The notes under the pieces: generated by a model
Told to the model about the DNA's origin: nothing
Seen by the model: only the letters and a program-made list of their open reading frames with translations
Database searches by the model: none
Shown here: piece after piece, positions 48,272 through 57,620 of the stretch
How positions within the stretch are numbered: the stretch's first letter is position 1
How the letters are laid out: every line of letters starts with the position of its first letter
Assembly (NCBI RefSeq): GCF_000689255.1
Contig: NZ_HG964446.1
Location: forward strand, 1,751,191 to 1,815,190
Reading direction: 5' to 3'
Source: Mycobacterium triplex
GTDB taxonomy: Bacteria; Actinomycetota; Actinomycetes; Mycobacteriales; Mycobacteriaceae
Length of the DNA stretch: 64,000 nucleotides
Position numbers and translations under genes: made by a program

Positions 48272-49843
48272 ATGGTGTCGCATACGGCCGAGCCGGCGCC
48301 GGCGGGCGAGGCGCCCAGCCGGGCCGAGTTGCTGGCCGCGCTGTCCGTGGCGATCGACCTCGGTCTGGGACAGCCCGCCGAGCACATGCTGCGCGCGGCG
48401 ATGATCGCGACCCGGCTCGCGGATCGGCTGGGGCTCACCGGTGCCCAACGGGACTGCGTCTACTACACGACTCTGGTCATGTGGATCGGGTGTCACGCCG
48501 ACTCGCATGAATACGCGCGGTGGTTCGGCGACGACATCGCGGTGCGGCATGACTCGTACCTGGTCGACTGGTCCGGACTGCCGTACTGGCGGTTCCTGCT
48601 GGGCAACATCGGCCGTGGTCAGCCGTTGACGCAGCGGCTGACCATCATGGCGACGCTGTTCGCCAACGCGCGCGGCCAGTTGTCCCGGCTGATCCACTCG
48701 CACTGCACCTCCGCGGCGCTGCTGGCGGATCGCATCGGCCTGGGGCCCGACGTGCAGGCCTCGCTCGTCTTCGCTTTCGAGCGCTACGACGGCGGCGGCC
48801 TGCCCGCCGGCGCGCACGGCGACGAGATTCCGATACAGATGCGGGTTGCCCAGCTCGCCGAGATGGTGGAGGTGCACCACCGCACCTACGGTGTCGAGGG
48901 CGCCGTGGCGATGGCGCGCAGCCGCCGCGGTGGCCAGTTCGACCCGAAGGTCGTCGACACGTTCATCCACAACGCCGACGCGATCCTGGCCGGCCCCGCG
49001 CCCGGCGATGCGTGGGCCGCGGCGCTGCGCGAGGCGCCCGACCGCCACCAACGGCTCGACGACAAAGCGCTGGACGCACTGCTCGTCGCGTTCGGAGACT
49101 TCGTCGACCTCAAATGCCCTTTCACGCTTGGGCATTCGCGTGCGGTGGCCGGCCTCGCCGGCGACGCGGCACTTGCGGCCGGCCTCGATGCCGATGCGGC
49201 GGCGCTGACTCGGCGGGCGGGCCACGTGCACGACCTGGGCCGTATCGGTGTGTCGAATCAAATCTGGTCCAAGCCAGGGTCTTTGACCGCGGGCGAGTTC
49301 GAGCGGGTGCGGCTGCATCCGTATCTGACCGCCCGGATCCTCAACCAGGTCCGCGGCCTGGGCCGGCTGGCCGAAGTCGCCGGAAACCACCATGAATGCC
49401 TGGACGGGTCGGGATATCCACGCGGTCTTGCCGGCACCGCACTGAGCTTGCCCGACCGTATCCTGGCGGCCGCGGTCAGCTACCAATCCGGTTGTGAACC
49501 AAGGCCGTACCGCGATGAAATGTCGCCCGGCGCCGCGGCCCGGCGGCTGCGCGAGCGGGTGAACGCCGGTGAACTCGACCCCGTCGCCGCCGATGCGGTA
49601 CTGCATGCCGCGGGCCAGCCCGCCCAGCGGCCCAAGCCGCGTCCGGGTGGGCTCACCCCGCGTGAGATCGAAGTGCTTCGCCTGGTCGCACGCGGTGCGT
49701 CGAACAAGGAAATCGCGGCCGCGCTGGTGATCAGCGAGAAGACCGCGCGCAATCATGTGGAGAGAACATACGCGAAGATCGGCGTCTCAAATCGCATCGG
49801 GGCCAGCATGTATGCCCTGCAACAGGGGTTGTCAGCCCCGTAG
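48272..49843 (+). CDS. HD-GYP domain protein with C-terminal LuxR-type HTH
   Basis: 523 residues. The region 1-250 has a degenerate HD-like half (HSHCTSAALLADRIGL ... FERYDGGGLPAG). A canonical HD-GYP follows at about 280-430: LGHSRAVAGLAGDAA, AGHVHDLGRIGVSNQIW with the HD pair, HPYLTARIL, and NHHECLDGSGYPRGL. The C-terminus (about 460-520) is a LuxR/FixJ HTH (LTPREIEVLRLVARGASNKEIAAALVISEKTARNHVERTYAKIGVSNR). HD-GYP domains hydrolyse cyclic di-nucleotides, so this could couple such turnover directly to transcription (inference). The start may instead be GTG 48242. Confidence 0.85.
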   Translation: MVSHTAEPAPAGEAPSRAELLAALSVAIDLGLGQPAEHMLRAAMIATRLADRLGLTGAQRDCVYYTTLVMWIGCHADSHEYARWFGDDIAVRHDSYLVDWSGLPYWRFLLGNIGRGQPLTQRLTIMATLFANARGQLSRLIHSHCTSAALLADRIGLGPDVQASLVFAFERYDGGGLPAGAHGDEIPIQMRVAQLAEMVEVHHRTYGVEGAVAMARSRRGGQFDPKVVDTFIHNADAILAGPAPGDAWAAALREAPDRHQRLDDKALDALLVAFGDFVDLKCPFTLGHSRAVAGLAGDAALAAGLDADAAALTRRAGHVHDLGRIGVSNQIWSKPGSLTAGEFERVRLHPYLTARILNQVRGLGRLAEVAGNHHECLDGSGYPRGLAGTALSLPDRILAAAVSYQSGCEPRPYRDEMSPGAAARRLRERVNAGELDPVAADAVLHAAGQPAQRPKPRPGGLTPREIEVLRLVARGASNKEIAAALVISEKTARNHVERTYAKIGVSNRIGASMYALQQGLSAP

Positions 49844-49911
49844 CGGGTAGCGATGAAAAATTGAGGCATCTGCCCCATTCCATTGCGCGGAATTCGGCGG
49901 ACACTCAATAC

Positions 49912-50667
49912 ATGAGTCGATATTTGACAGTTTGTTACGGCGCAGTGGCTTATCTGCTGTTTCTGGTGTCGTTCACCTACGCAATCGGATTCGTCGGCAA
50001 CATCTGGGTGCCGCGCAGTGTCGACCACGCGCTCTCGGCCCCCGCCGGCCTGGCGGTGCTGATCGACGTGGGGCTGCTTGGTGTTTTCGCGATTCAGCAC
50101 AGTGTGATGGCGCGGCCCGCGTTCAAGCGGTGGTGGACGCGCTTTGTGCCATCGTCGATCGAGCGCAGCACCTACGTGGTGCTGGCAAGCGGCGCGCTAC
50201 TGCTGCTGTACTGGCAGTGGCGGACCTTGCCGGGCATCGTGTGGGACGTGGGTCTGCCGGCGGCCCGGGTGCTGCTGTGGGCGTTGTTCTGGCTCGGTTG
50301 GGCGACGGTGTTCTTCTCCTCCTTCATGGTCAGCCACTTCGACCTGTTCGGCCTGCGGCAGGTATACCTGGCCTGGCGCGGAAAACCGTACCGCGACTTG
50401 GACTTTCGTGTTCGTTATCTGTACCGGCTGGTGCGGCATCCGCTGATGCTGGGGTTCCTGATCGCGTTCTGGGCGACGCCGGTGATGACGGTCGGGCACC
50501 TGCTGTTCAGCGTCGCCACAACGGGTTACATCCTGATCGCGTTGCGGCTGGAAGAACACGACCTGGTCGAGGCGCTGGGTGAGCAATACGTTGCCTACCG
50601 ACGCGAGGTGCCGGCGCTGGTGCCGGGGACACGCCGTCATCCGAACGCGGCGGCGGGTCAGCACTAG
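49912..50667 (+). CDS. mddA: MddA-like membrane S-methyltransferase (Rv3238c)
   Basis: 251 residues with five or six membrane helices, NnrU/isoprenylcysteine-methyltransferase superfamily. Matches the MddA family, which methylates methanethiol to dimethyl sulfide using SAM. Conserved motifs: GVFAIQHSVMARPAFKRWWT (helix 2-3 loop), WRTLPGIVWD, SHFDLFGLRQVYL, and the SAM site RLVRHPLMLGFLIAFWATP with RLEEHDLVEALGEQYVAYRREVPALVP. ATG 49912 is the conserved start. The last four bases overlap the convergent SRPBCC gene. Confidence 0.8.
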   Translation: MSRYLTVCYGAVAYLLFLVSFTYAIGFVGNIWVPRSVDHALSAPAGLAVLIDVGLLGVFAIQHSVMARPAFKRWWTRFVPSSIERSTYVVLASGALLLLYWQWRTLPGIVWDVGLPAARVLLWALFWLGWATVFFSSFMVSHFDLFGLRQVYLAWRGKPYRDLDFRVRYLYRLVRHPLMLGFLIAFWATPVMTVGHLLFSVATTGYILIALRLEEHDLVEALGEQYVAYRREVPALVPGTRRHPNAAAGQH

Positions 50668-51128
50668 CCTTCGAGCAGGGTCGCGATCCGGTCCAGGGTC
50701 GCGCGGATACCCGCCTCGGTCCCCCTCGGCATCGAACCGCTGGTGATCATCGCCTTCTGCTTGTCCTGCGACACATCCCAGGTTTCGCGGACCAGCGTGC
50801 CGCCGTCGGCCGCGGAGAGCTCGTAGCGCCAGATGCGGCCACCCACCCGGCCGCCCATCGCGGTGGTCTGCCACGCGATACGCCGGTCCGGTTCGTACTC
50901 GATGACGGTGTTGGTGGTGCGGTAGGGGACGAACAGCGTTTCCTTGCGGCCCCGCATCGTCATCCGGAAGGTCGAACCCATCGTCAGGGGAACCGACTCC
51001 TGCGTACACCGATTCACCGACTTCGAACCGTCGAAGCTGGCATGTTTGCCGGCGTCGGCCAGCAGCGCGAAGATCTTGTCCGGCGGCGCCTTGATGACCC
51101 GCTCGACGCTGAGCGTGTTTCCGTCCAT
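50664..51128 (-). CDS. SRPBCC-family lipid/ligand-binding protein
   Basis: 154 residues, START/Bet v1-like fold. LSVERVIKAPPDKIFALLADAGKHASFDGS is the typical N-terminal strand-helix, with VIEYEPDRRIAWQTTAMGG, IWRYELSAADGGTLVRETWDVS and a long C-terminal helix ATLDRIATLLEG. These proteins enclose hydrophobic ligands; function unknown. ATG at 51128; divergent from the antiporter regulatory gene. Confidence 0.85.
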   Translation of the reverse strand: MDGNTLSVERVIKAPPDKIFALLADAGKHASFDGSKSVNRCTQESVPLTMGSTFRMTMRGRKETLFVPYRTTNTVIEYEPDRRIAWQTTAMGGRVGGRIWRYELSAADGGTLVRETWDVSQDKQKAMITSGSMPRGTEAGIRATLDRIATLLEG

Positions 51129-51180
51129 TCGGTCACACTAGCGCCGTTACACGCTCGCGGGTTCCCGGTATGTTGCGGAT

Positions 51181-51663
51181 ATGGATGTCAAGGAGGTGTT
51201 GCTCCCGGGCGTCGGTCTGCGCTACGAATTCACCAGCCACCAGGGCGACCGGATCGGCATCATCGCGCGGCGCGGTGGCGACTTCGACGTCGTCCTGTAC
51301 GGCTCCGACGACCCGGATCAGGCCCGGCCGGTGTTTCACCTCACCGACGAAGAGGCCGACACCATGGCCCAGATCCTGGGCGCTCCCCGCATCGCCGAGC
51401 GGTTCACCGAGCTGACCCGCGAAGTGCCGGGCCTCGAGGCGGGTCAGGTCGATATCGAGCCGGGCAGCCCGTTCGTCGACAAACCGTTGGGGGACACCCA
51501 CGCTCGCACCCGCACCGGGGCGTCGATCGTCGCGATCGTGCGCGACGAGGATGTGCTCGCCTCACCGGGTCCGGCCGAGATCCTGCGGGAGCGAGACGTT
51601 TTGATCGTCATCGGCACCGAAGAGGGCATCGCCGCAGTAGAGCAGATCGTCGACAAGGGCTGA
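51181..51663 (+). CDS. TrkA-C domain regulatory subunit of a K+/H+ antiporter (Rv3237c)
   Basis: 160 residues. The C-terminal RCK_C/TrkA_C domain (about 80-160: GSPFVDKPLGDTHARTRTGASIVAIVRDEDVLASPGPAEILRERDVLIVIGTEEGIAAVEQIV) binds nucleotide ligands in relatives such as KhtT. Four bases separate it from the transporter gene, so the two form a KhtTU-like pair in which this subunit gates the antiporter. Confidence 0.88.
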   Translation: MDVKEVLLPGVGLRYEFTSHQGDRIGIIARRGGDFDVVLYGSDDPDQARPVFHLTDEEADTMAQILGAPRIAERFTELTREVPGLEAGQVDIEPGSPFVDKPLGDTHARTRTGASIVAIVRDEDVLASPGPAEILRERDVLIVIGTEEGIAAVEQIVDKG

Positions 51664-51667
51664 GCCA

Positions 51668-52825
51668 GTGCAAGTTTCGGGGGCGCTGCTGTTTCAGCTA
51701 GGCGCCCTGCTCGCCGCACTCGCGGTGTTGGGCGCCGTCTCGCGGCGGTTCGCACTGTCGCCGATCCCCGTCTATCTGATGGCCGGTCTTTCGCTGGGCA
51801 AAGGCGGCATCTGGCCGGTGGCCGCCGCCGGCGATTTCCTCATGACGGGCGCGCCCATCGGCGTCGTGCTGCTGCTGCTGACCCTGGGGCTGGAGTTCTC
51901 CGCGACGGAGTTCGCCGCCAGCTTGCGTCACCACCTGCCCTCGGCGGGCGTCGACGTGGTTCTCAACGCCACCCCCGGAGCGGTGGCGGGGTGGCTGCTG
52001 GGGTTCGACGGCATCGCGATCCTGGCCCTGGCCGGGGTCACCTACATCTCGTCCTCGGGCGTGATCGCGCGCCTGCTCGAGGACTTGCGCCGGCTCGGTA
52101 ACCGCGAAACCCCGGCCGTGCTGTCGGTGTTGGTGCTCGAAGACTTCGCGATGGCCGCCTACCTACCGCTGTTCGCGGTGCTCGCCTCGGGCGGCACCGG
52201 GCTGGAGGCGGTCGCCGGGATGGCCGTCGCGATCGGTGCCCTGTTCGCGGCGTTCTTCGCGTCGTACTACTGGGGCCATCACGTGGGCCGGCTGGTGGCA
52301 AACGCCGACTCCGAGCAGCTGTTGCTGCGGGTCCTCGGCGTCACGCTGATGGTGGCGGCGCTGGCCGAATCGCTGCACGCCTCGGCGGCCGTCGGCGCGT
52401 TCCTGGTCGGGCTCACCCTGACCGGTGACACCGCGAAACGCGCACGCAAGGTGCTGGGCCCGCTGCGCGACCTGTTCGCCGCGACGTTCTTCGTGGCGAT
52501 CGGCCTGCAGGTGGATCCGCACGAGCTGGTTCCGATGCTTCCGGTCGCCCTGGCCCTCGCCGTCGTCACCGCCGCCACGAAGGTGGCCACCGGGATCTTC
52601 GCCGCCCGGCGCGACGGCGTGGCCCGGCGCGGGCAGTTGCGGGCCGGCACCGCGCTCGTCGCGCGCGGCGAGTTCTCGCTGATCATCATCGGCTTGGTGG
52701 GTGCGACGATCCCCGCCGTGGCCGCGCTGGCGACGACGTATGTTTTCGTCATGGCGCTCCTGGGTCCGGTGCTGGCCCGGTTCTCCGGCGGACCCCCGCC
52801 CGGGGGCGCCGCTGCACCGGCCTGA
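51668..52825 (+). CDS. CPA2-type K+(Na+)/H+ antiporter (Rv3236c)
   Basis: 385-residue inner-membrane transporter with about 12 helices. Motifs of the CPA2/KefB family: GLSLGKGGIWPV, LLLLTLGLEFSATEFAASL, VTYISSSGVIARLLEDLRRLG, VLVLEDFAMAAYLPL with the ion-binding Glu-Asp pair, and ATFFVAIGLQVDP. GTG start at 51668. It lacks its own RCK domain, which the upstream gene supplies. Confidence 0.9.
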   Translation: MQVSGALLFQLGALLAALAVLGAVSRRFALSPIPVYLMAGLSLGKGGIWPVAAAGDFLMTGAPIGVVLLLLTLGLEFSATEFAASLRHHLPSAGVDVVLNATPGAVAGWLLGFDGIAILALAGVTYISSSGVIARLLEDLRRLGNRETPAVLSVLVLEDFAMAAYLPLFAVLASGGTGLEAVAGMAVAIGALFAAFFASYYWGHHVGRLVANADSEQLLLRVLGVTLMVAALAESLHASAAVGAFLVGLTLTGDTAKRARKVLGPLRDLFAATFFVAIGLQVDPHELVPMLPVALALAVVTAATKVATGIFAARRDGVARRGQLRAGTALVARGEFSLIIIGLVGATIPAVAALATTYVFVMALLGPVLARFSGGPPPGGAAAPA

Positions 52826-52829
52826 CGCG

Positions 52830-53372
52830 TCATCCGATGTGCAGGGCCACCACCTGCCACCGCACTCCGCTGCTGGTGGGCAGCTTCTCCACCCGGGCGG
52901 CGATGGCGTGGACGCGATCCCCGCGGCTGTAGCAGCCGAACACCTCGGCAGCGCTCTGCGGATCCCGGTGCCCAACGGGTTGCAGCCGCATCCGGCGCAA
53001 CACCGCGGCGGCCTGGCGCGCGGCGCGCGACCGGCTGACCGCGAGCACGGAGTCGACGAGACCGGGCACCAGCAGCGGCCGGAGCGCAGTGACCGGCCGA
53101 CGGTGGTCGATGACTTCCAGCACCCGGCGCAGCGCGGCGTCGGCGAACAGCGCGGCCTGGCGCATCGGCACCGACCAGGTCGGTGCCGTCGGCACCGGTC
53201 GCCTGACGGCCCGCCCGCTGTAACGCGGCCCGCTGCCGGTCTTACGCGCCACGGTCGACAGCCGGCATTCGGCGGTGTTGCGCGGCACCTCCCGCGGCGG
53301 CGGTTCATACTCGACGACGGGCAGGACGGCGAAATCGTCACCGCGAGCGGGGTTTACGGGGCTGATGCTCAA
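52830..53372 (-). CDS. Rv3235 family protein
   Basis: 180 residues, like Rv3235. It contains a conserved actinobacterial segment, VLEVIDHRRPVTALRPLLVPGLVDSVLAVS (about 85-115), and a C-terminal beta section ending VEKLPTSSGVRWQVVALHIG. Similar short proteins occur near secA in Actinobacteria; function unknown. Apparent TTG start at 53372. Convergent with the antiporter (four bases between stops) and divergent from tgs3 across 192 bases. Confidence 0.82.
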   Translation of the reverse strand: MSISPVNPARGDDFAVLPVVEYEPPPREVPRNTAECRLSTVARKTGSGPRYSGRAVRRPVPTAPTWSVPMRQAALFADAALRRVLEVIDHRRPVTALRPLLVPGLVDSVLAVSRSRAARQAAAVLRRMRLQPVGHRDPQSAAEVFGCYSRGDRVHAIAARVEKLPTSSGVRWQVVALHIG

Positions 53373-53564
53373 CGTGCACTCTCCAAGTCGTCGGTGAACG
53401 AGCGGCCTGCAGGAGAGTGGCAGACAATTGGTTCTTCAATTGCCGGTCATCATCGCACAATTCGACATCGCGCGTACCCGCACCGTGTTGCGCCCTAGCG
53501 GACGATTACGGTGAGCGAGAGCATCGGGGAACGCCAAGGATCGACCTAGGAGGCCAGGGCCGCA

Positions 53565-54974
53565 ATGGTGACCCGGTTGTCCACAGCGGACGCGTCCTTC
53601 TACCGGCTGGAGAACACCGCCACCCCGATGTACGTCGGATCGCTGTCAATCCTGCAGCGCCCGCGGACCGGACTGAGCTACGAGACGCTGCTGGCCGCCG
53701 TCGAACAGCGGCTGCCGCAAATACCCCGCTATCGCCAGAAGGTCCGCGAAGTGGGCGTCGGCATGGCCCGGCCGGTGTGGATCGACGACGCCGATTTCGA
53801 CATCACCTACCACGTGCGGCGCTCGGCACTGCCGTCGCCGGGCAGCGACGAGCAGCTGCACGAGCTGATCGCCCGGCTGGCCGCCCGGCCACTGGACAAG
53901 ACGCGGCCGCTGTGGGAGATGTACCTGGTCGAAGGCCTGGCCAAGAACCGGGTCGCGCTCTACACCAAGTCGCACCAGGCGCTGATCAACGGGATGACCG
54001 CACTGGAGATCGGCCACGTGATCGCCGACCGGACCCGGCAGCCGGCGCCGTTCCCCGAAGACATCTGGATTCCGGAACGCGAGCCCGGCACGACTCGGCT
54101 GCTGCTGGGCGCGCTCTCCGACTGGGTGATGGGACCGGGCACGCAGCTACAGGCGGTCGGCTCCAAAATGGCCGGCGCGGCGACCAACTACGGCGAACTG
54201 CTCAACGTCGGCCGTCGGGTCTTCGACATCGCGCGCACCGTCGCGCGCGGCACCGCGCCCAGCAGCCCGCTCAATGCGACCGTTTCACGCCATCGGCGGT
54301 TCACCGTCGCCCGCGGAAGTCTCGAGGACTTTCGGACGGTGCGCGCACGCTATGACTGCGACATCAACGATGTGGTGCTGGCCGTCGTGACCGGCGCCCT
54401 GGGCAACTGGCTGATGTCGCGCGGGGAAGGCGTGTCGTCGAGCGCGACCATCCGGGCGATGGCGCCGCTGTCGGTGTATGCCGAGGGCCAACACGACTCG
54501 ACCGGCCCGGGCCAGATGATCAGTCAGGTCACTCCGTTCCTGGTGGACCTCCCGGTGGGCGAGGGCAACGCGGTGGTGCGGCTCTCGCAGATCGCGCACG
54601 CCACCGAATCGAATCCGTCGGCCGCCCGTCTGGTCGACGCCCGGACCATCGTCACGTTGTCCGGTTTCGCGCCACCGACGCTGCACGCCATGGGCATCCG
54701 GGTTGCCACCAGCTTCTCGGCGCGGTTGTTCAACTTGCTGATCACCAATGCACCCGGGGCGCAGTCGCAGATGTACGTCGCCGGCACGAAACTGCTGGAG
54801 ACCTATGCGGTGCCGCCGCTGCTGCACAACCAGGCGCTGGCCATCGGTGTGACGTCTTACAACGGCACGCTGTATTTCGGAATCAACGCCGACCGCGAGG
54901 CGATGAGTGACGTCGACCTGCTGCCGGCGTTGTTGAAGCAATCACTCGAGGAACTACTCGACGCTTCCCGCTAG
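53565..54974 (+). CDS. tgs3: WS/DGAT-family acyltransferase Tgs3
   Basis: 469 residues, full length for wax ester synthase/diacylglycerol acyltransferases that make storage triacylglycerol. In M. tuberculosis H37Rv the equivalent is annotated as two shorter frames (Rv3234c and Rv3233c); here it is one intact gene. N-terminus RLSTADASFYRLENTATPMYVGSLSIL is typical. The catalytic HHxxxDG motif reads HQALING (near 139-145), so the second His and the Asp are replaced and acyltransfer may be weak or absent. GRRVFD, the PLN motif (SPLNATVSRHRRF) and NAPGAQSQMYVAGTKLLETYAVPPL are retained. AGGAGG site 11 bases before ATG. Confidence 0.9.
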   Translation: MVTRLSTADASFYRLENTATPMYVGSLSILQRPRTGLSYETLLAAVEQRLPQIPRYRQKVREVGVGMARPVWIDDADFDITYHVRRSALPSPGSDEQLHELIARLAARPLDKTRPLWEMYLVEGLAKNRVALYTKSHQALINGMTALEIGHVIADRTRQPAPFPEDIWIPEREPGTTRLLLGALSDWVMGPGTQLQAVGSKMAGAATNYGELLNVGRRVFDIARTVARGTAPSSPLNATVSRHRRFTVARGSLEDFRTVRARYDCDINDVVLAVVTGALGNWLMSRGEGVSSSATIRAMAPLSVYAEGQHDSTGPGQMISQVTPFLVDLPVGEGNAVVRLSQIAHATESNPSAARLVDARTIVTLSGFAPPTLHAMGIRVATSFSARLFNLLITNAPGAQSQMYVAGTKLLETYAVPPLLHNQALAIGVTSYNGTLYFGINADREAMSDVDLLPALLKQSLEELLDASR

Positions 54975-54997
54975 TTGGTGGCGGTGAAAATCGCTAT

Positions 54998-55882
54998 GTG
55001 GATCTACTATTCGTTGATGTGAGCACCTCGAACGACGGCGCACCGGCAAAGGCGAAGAAAAAGAAATCGTCTGCGCAGGACGTACCCACAATCTCCAATG
55101 CCATCTATGAAGCCGAATTGTTCCGGCTACAAACAGAATTCGTGAAACTGCAAGAGTGGGTACGGTATTCCGGGGCGCGAATCGTGGTGCTCTTCGAAGG
55201 CCGGGATGCGGCGGGCAAGGGCGGGGCCATCAAACGGATCACCGAATACCTCAGTCCCCGCACCGCCCGCATCGCCGCATTGCCGGTACCCACGGATCGC
55301 GAGCGGGGCGAGTGGTACTACCAGAGGTATATCGCCCATCTGCCCACCAAGGGCGAAATCGTGCTCTTCGACCGGTCGTGGTACAACCGCGCCGGCATCG
55401 AGAAAGTCATGGGATTCTGCACGCCGCAAGAACATGCGCTGTTTTTGCGGCAGACGCCGATATTCGAGCAGATGCTGATCGACGACGGGATTCTGCTGCG
55501 CAAGTACTGGTTTTCGGTTTCGGAGGCCGAACAACTGCGCCGTTTCAAGGCCCGCCGCAACGACCCCGTGCGGCGCTGGAAACTGTCCACGATGGACCTG
55601 GAATCGGTGTATCGCTGGGAGGACTATTCGCGCGCCAAAGACGAGATGATGGTGCACACCGATACTCCCGTAAGTCCTTGGTACGTAGTGGAATCCGACA
55701 TCAAGAAACACGCGCGGCTGAACATGATGCACCACCTGCTGTCCAGCATCTCCTACGTCGAGGTCGAAGAGCCGAAGGTCGACTTGCCCCAGCGTCCGGT
55801 CGTCAGCGGCAGCTACCGGCGTCCGCCACGCGAGTTGTCGAAATATGTCGACGACTACGCGGCCACCCTGATCGAATCATGA
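54998..55882 (+). CDS. ppk2: Polyphosphate kinase 2 (Rv3232c)
   Basis: 294 residues. PPK2 enzymes transfer phosphate between polyphosphate and nucleotides; the M. tuberculosis protein makes GTP from polyphosphate and GDP. Walker A FEGRDAAGKGGAIKR with K74, Walker B IVLFDRSWYNRAGIEKVMGF, and lid motifs RRFKARRNDPVRRWKLS. The N-terminal 35 residues are Lys/Ser-rich and variable. GTG start at 54998. The stop overlaps the next ATG. Confidence 0.93.
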   Translation: MDLLFVDVSTSNDGAPAKAKKKKSSAQDVPTISNAIYEAELFRLQTEFVKLQEWVRYSGARIVVLFEGRDAAGKGGAIKRITEYLSPRTARIAALPVPTDRERGEWYYQRYIAHLPTKGEIVLFDRSWYNRAGIEKVMGFCTPQEHALFLRQTPIFEQMLIDDGILLRKYWFSVSEAEQLRRFKARRNDPVRRWKLSTMDLESVYRWEDYSRAKDEMMVHTDTPVSPWYVVESDIKKHARLNMMHHLLSSISYVEVEEPKVDLPQRPVVSGSYRRPPRELSKYVDDYAATLIES

Positions 55883-56379
55883 TTCAGGTCTACATTCCCG
55901 CCACGCTGGCGATGCTGCAGCAGCTCGTCGCCGACGGCTCGCTCCGGCCCGTCAACGGCACCGCGTTCGCGGTGACGCCGACACTGCGCGAGGCCTACGC
56001 CGAGGGCGACGACGACGAGCTCGCCGACGTCGCGCTGCGTGAGGCGGCGCTGGCCTCGCTGCGACTGCTGGCGGCCGACGAGGATCAGACGGCGCGGCCG
56101 CGGCGAGCGGTGCTGGCGGCCGAGGTCGATGACGTCACCTGCCGCCCCGATCTCGACGATGCGGTGGTCCGGCTCGCCGAGCCCGTCTCGCTGGACCAGG
56201 TGATCGCGGCGTACGTCGACAATGCCGGCGCGGAGGAGGCCGTCGCGAAGGCGATCGAGGCCATCGATGCCGCTGACCTGGGGGATGAGGATGCCGACCT
56301 GATCGTCGGCGACGCCCAGGACCACGATTTGGCCTGGTATGCCAACCAGGAGCTGCCGTTCCTGCTCGACCTGTTGTGA
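55879..56379 (+). CDS. DUF6912-type protein (Rv3231c)
   Basis: 166 residues, acidic (many Asp and Glu). N-terminal VYIPATLAMLQQLVADGSLRPVNGTAFAVTPTLREAY is the conserved actinobacterial segment, and the end is HDLAWYANQELPFLLDLL. No catalytic motif seen. ATG overlaps the ppk2 stop by four bases, so it is coupled to the tgs3-ppk2 unit. Function unknown. Confidence 0.85.
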   Translation: MIQVYIPATLAMLQQLVADGSLRPVNGTAFAVTPTLREAYAEGDDDELADVALREAALASLRLLAADEDQTARPRRAVLAAEVDDVTCRPDLDDAVVRLAEPVSLDQVIAAYVDNAGAEEAVAKAIEAIDAADLGDEDADLIVGDAQDHDLAWYANQELPFLLDLL

Positions 56380-56428
56380 CGGCCGACGAATGTGACGCAA
56401 TCGGGCAAGTGAGCCTGGAAAAGATAAC

Positions 56429-56452
56429 GTAACTTACGGTACCGTAGCCTTT
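56429..56452. promoter_or_regulatory. Operator-like sequence before the reductase gene
   Basis: GTAACTTACG, a 4-base centre, then CGTAG; the middle TACGGTACCGTA is a perfect 12-bp palindrome (56435-56446). It matches the perfect inverted repeat before desA3 (57621-57644) at about 17 of 24 positions. It ends four bases before the presumed ATG, so a bound repressor would block initiation. Confidence 0.55.
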
Positions 56453-56455
56453 GTT

Positions 56456-57607
56456 ATGGGTAGGAAATACCAATCGCTCACCGCAAATGTGGTCGATACG
56501 AAGCGGCCGACCGTCGCGGGCGCCGAGCGGCATCCCGGCTGGCATGCGCTGCGTAAGATCGCCGCGCGCATCACGACGCCGCTGCTGCCCGACGACTATC
56601 TGCAGCTGGCCAATCCGCTGTGGTCGGCGCGGGAATTGCGCGGCCGCATCGTGCAGGTTCGCCGCGAGACGGAGGACTCCGCGACCCTGGTCATCAAACC
56701 GGGCTGGGGCTTCAGCTTCGACTTCGAGCCGGGGCAGTACATCGGGATCGGCCTGCGGATCAACGGCCGCTGGCGCTGGCGTTCGTATTCGCTGACGTCG
56801 AGCCCAGTCGCGCGGTCCGGCTCCGGCCCCGAGCGCACCGTGACCATCACCGTCAAGGCGATGCCGGAAGGCTTTTTGTCCAGCCACCTGGTGGCCGGTG
56901 TCGAGCCCGGGACGATCGTTCGGCTGGCCGCACCGCAGGGCAACTTCGTCCTGCCCGATCCGGCACCGCCGTCGATCCTGTTCCTCACCGCCGGATCGGG
57001 GATCACGCCGGTGATGTCGATGCTGCGAACGCTGGTGCGTCGCAACCAAATCGGTGACATCCAGCACGTGCACTCGGCGCCCACCGGATCGGACGTGATG
57101 TTCGGCAGCGAACTGACCGCGCTGGCGTCCGTGCATCCCGGATACCGGCTGCAGGTCCGCGAGACCCGGACGCGGGGCCGGCTTGACCTCGCCCGGCTCG
57201 ACGACGAGGTGCCGGACTGGCGCCAACGTCAGACCTGGGCGTGCGGGCCGGAGGGCATGTTGGCCCAGGCCGAGAAGGTGTGGGCGGCCGCGGGTATCGG
57301 CGACCGGCTGCACCTGGAGCGGTTCGCGGTGGCCAAGGCCGCACCGGCCGGAGCCGGTGGAACCGTGACCTTCGGCCGAAGCGGTCGCACGGTCACCGCC
57401 GACGCCGCGACATCGCTGATGGACGCGGGGGAGGGCGCAGGAATCCAGATGCCCTTCGGCTGCCGGATGGGTATCTGCCAGTCGTGCGTGGTACCCCTGC
57501 TGGACGGCCACGTCCGTGACCTGCGAACCGGGCAGGAACACGAGCCCGGGAGCCGCGTACAGACCTGCATCTCGGCCGCATCCGGCGATTGTGTGCTCGA
57601 CATTTAG
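56456..57607 (+). CDS. Ferredoxin/flavin oxidoreductase partner of DesA3 (Rv3230c)
   Basis: 383 residues in three modules: FAD-binding (about 55-155; [13 protein letters not shown] is the RxYS motif), NAD(P)H-binding (about 160-285; [21 protein letters not shown] and ACGPEGML), and a C-terminal plant-type [2Fe-2S] ferredoxin (about 300-383; [12 protein letters not shown] and VQTCIS supply four Cys). In M. tuberculosis Rv3230c passes electrons from NADPH to the DesA3 desaturase. ATG 56456 has no clear ribosome binding site and could be leaderless. Confidence 0.93.
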   Translation: MGRKYQSLTANVVDTKRPTVAGAERHPGWHALRKIAARITTPLLPDDYLQLANPLWSARELRGRIVQVRRETEDSATLVIKPGWGFSFDFEPGQYIGIGLRINGRWRWRSYSLTSSPVARSGSGPERTVTITVKAMPEGFLSSHLVAGVEPGTIVRLAAPQGNFVLPDPAPPSILFLTAGSGITPVMSMLRTLVRRNQIGDIQHVHSAPTGSDVMFGSELTALASVHPGYRLQVRETRTRGRLDLARLDDEVPDWRQRQTWACGPEGMLAQAEKVWAAAGIGDRLHLERFAVAKAAPAGAGGTVTFGRSGRTVTADAATSLMDAGEGAGIQMPFGCRMGICQSCVVPLLDGHVRDLRTGQEHEPGSRVQTCISAASGDCVLDI

Positions 57608-57620
57608 ACGCTACTCATAG

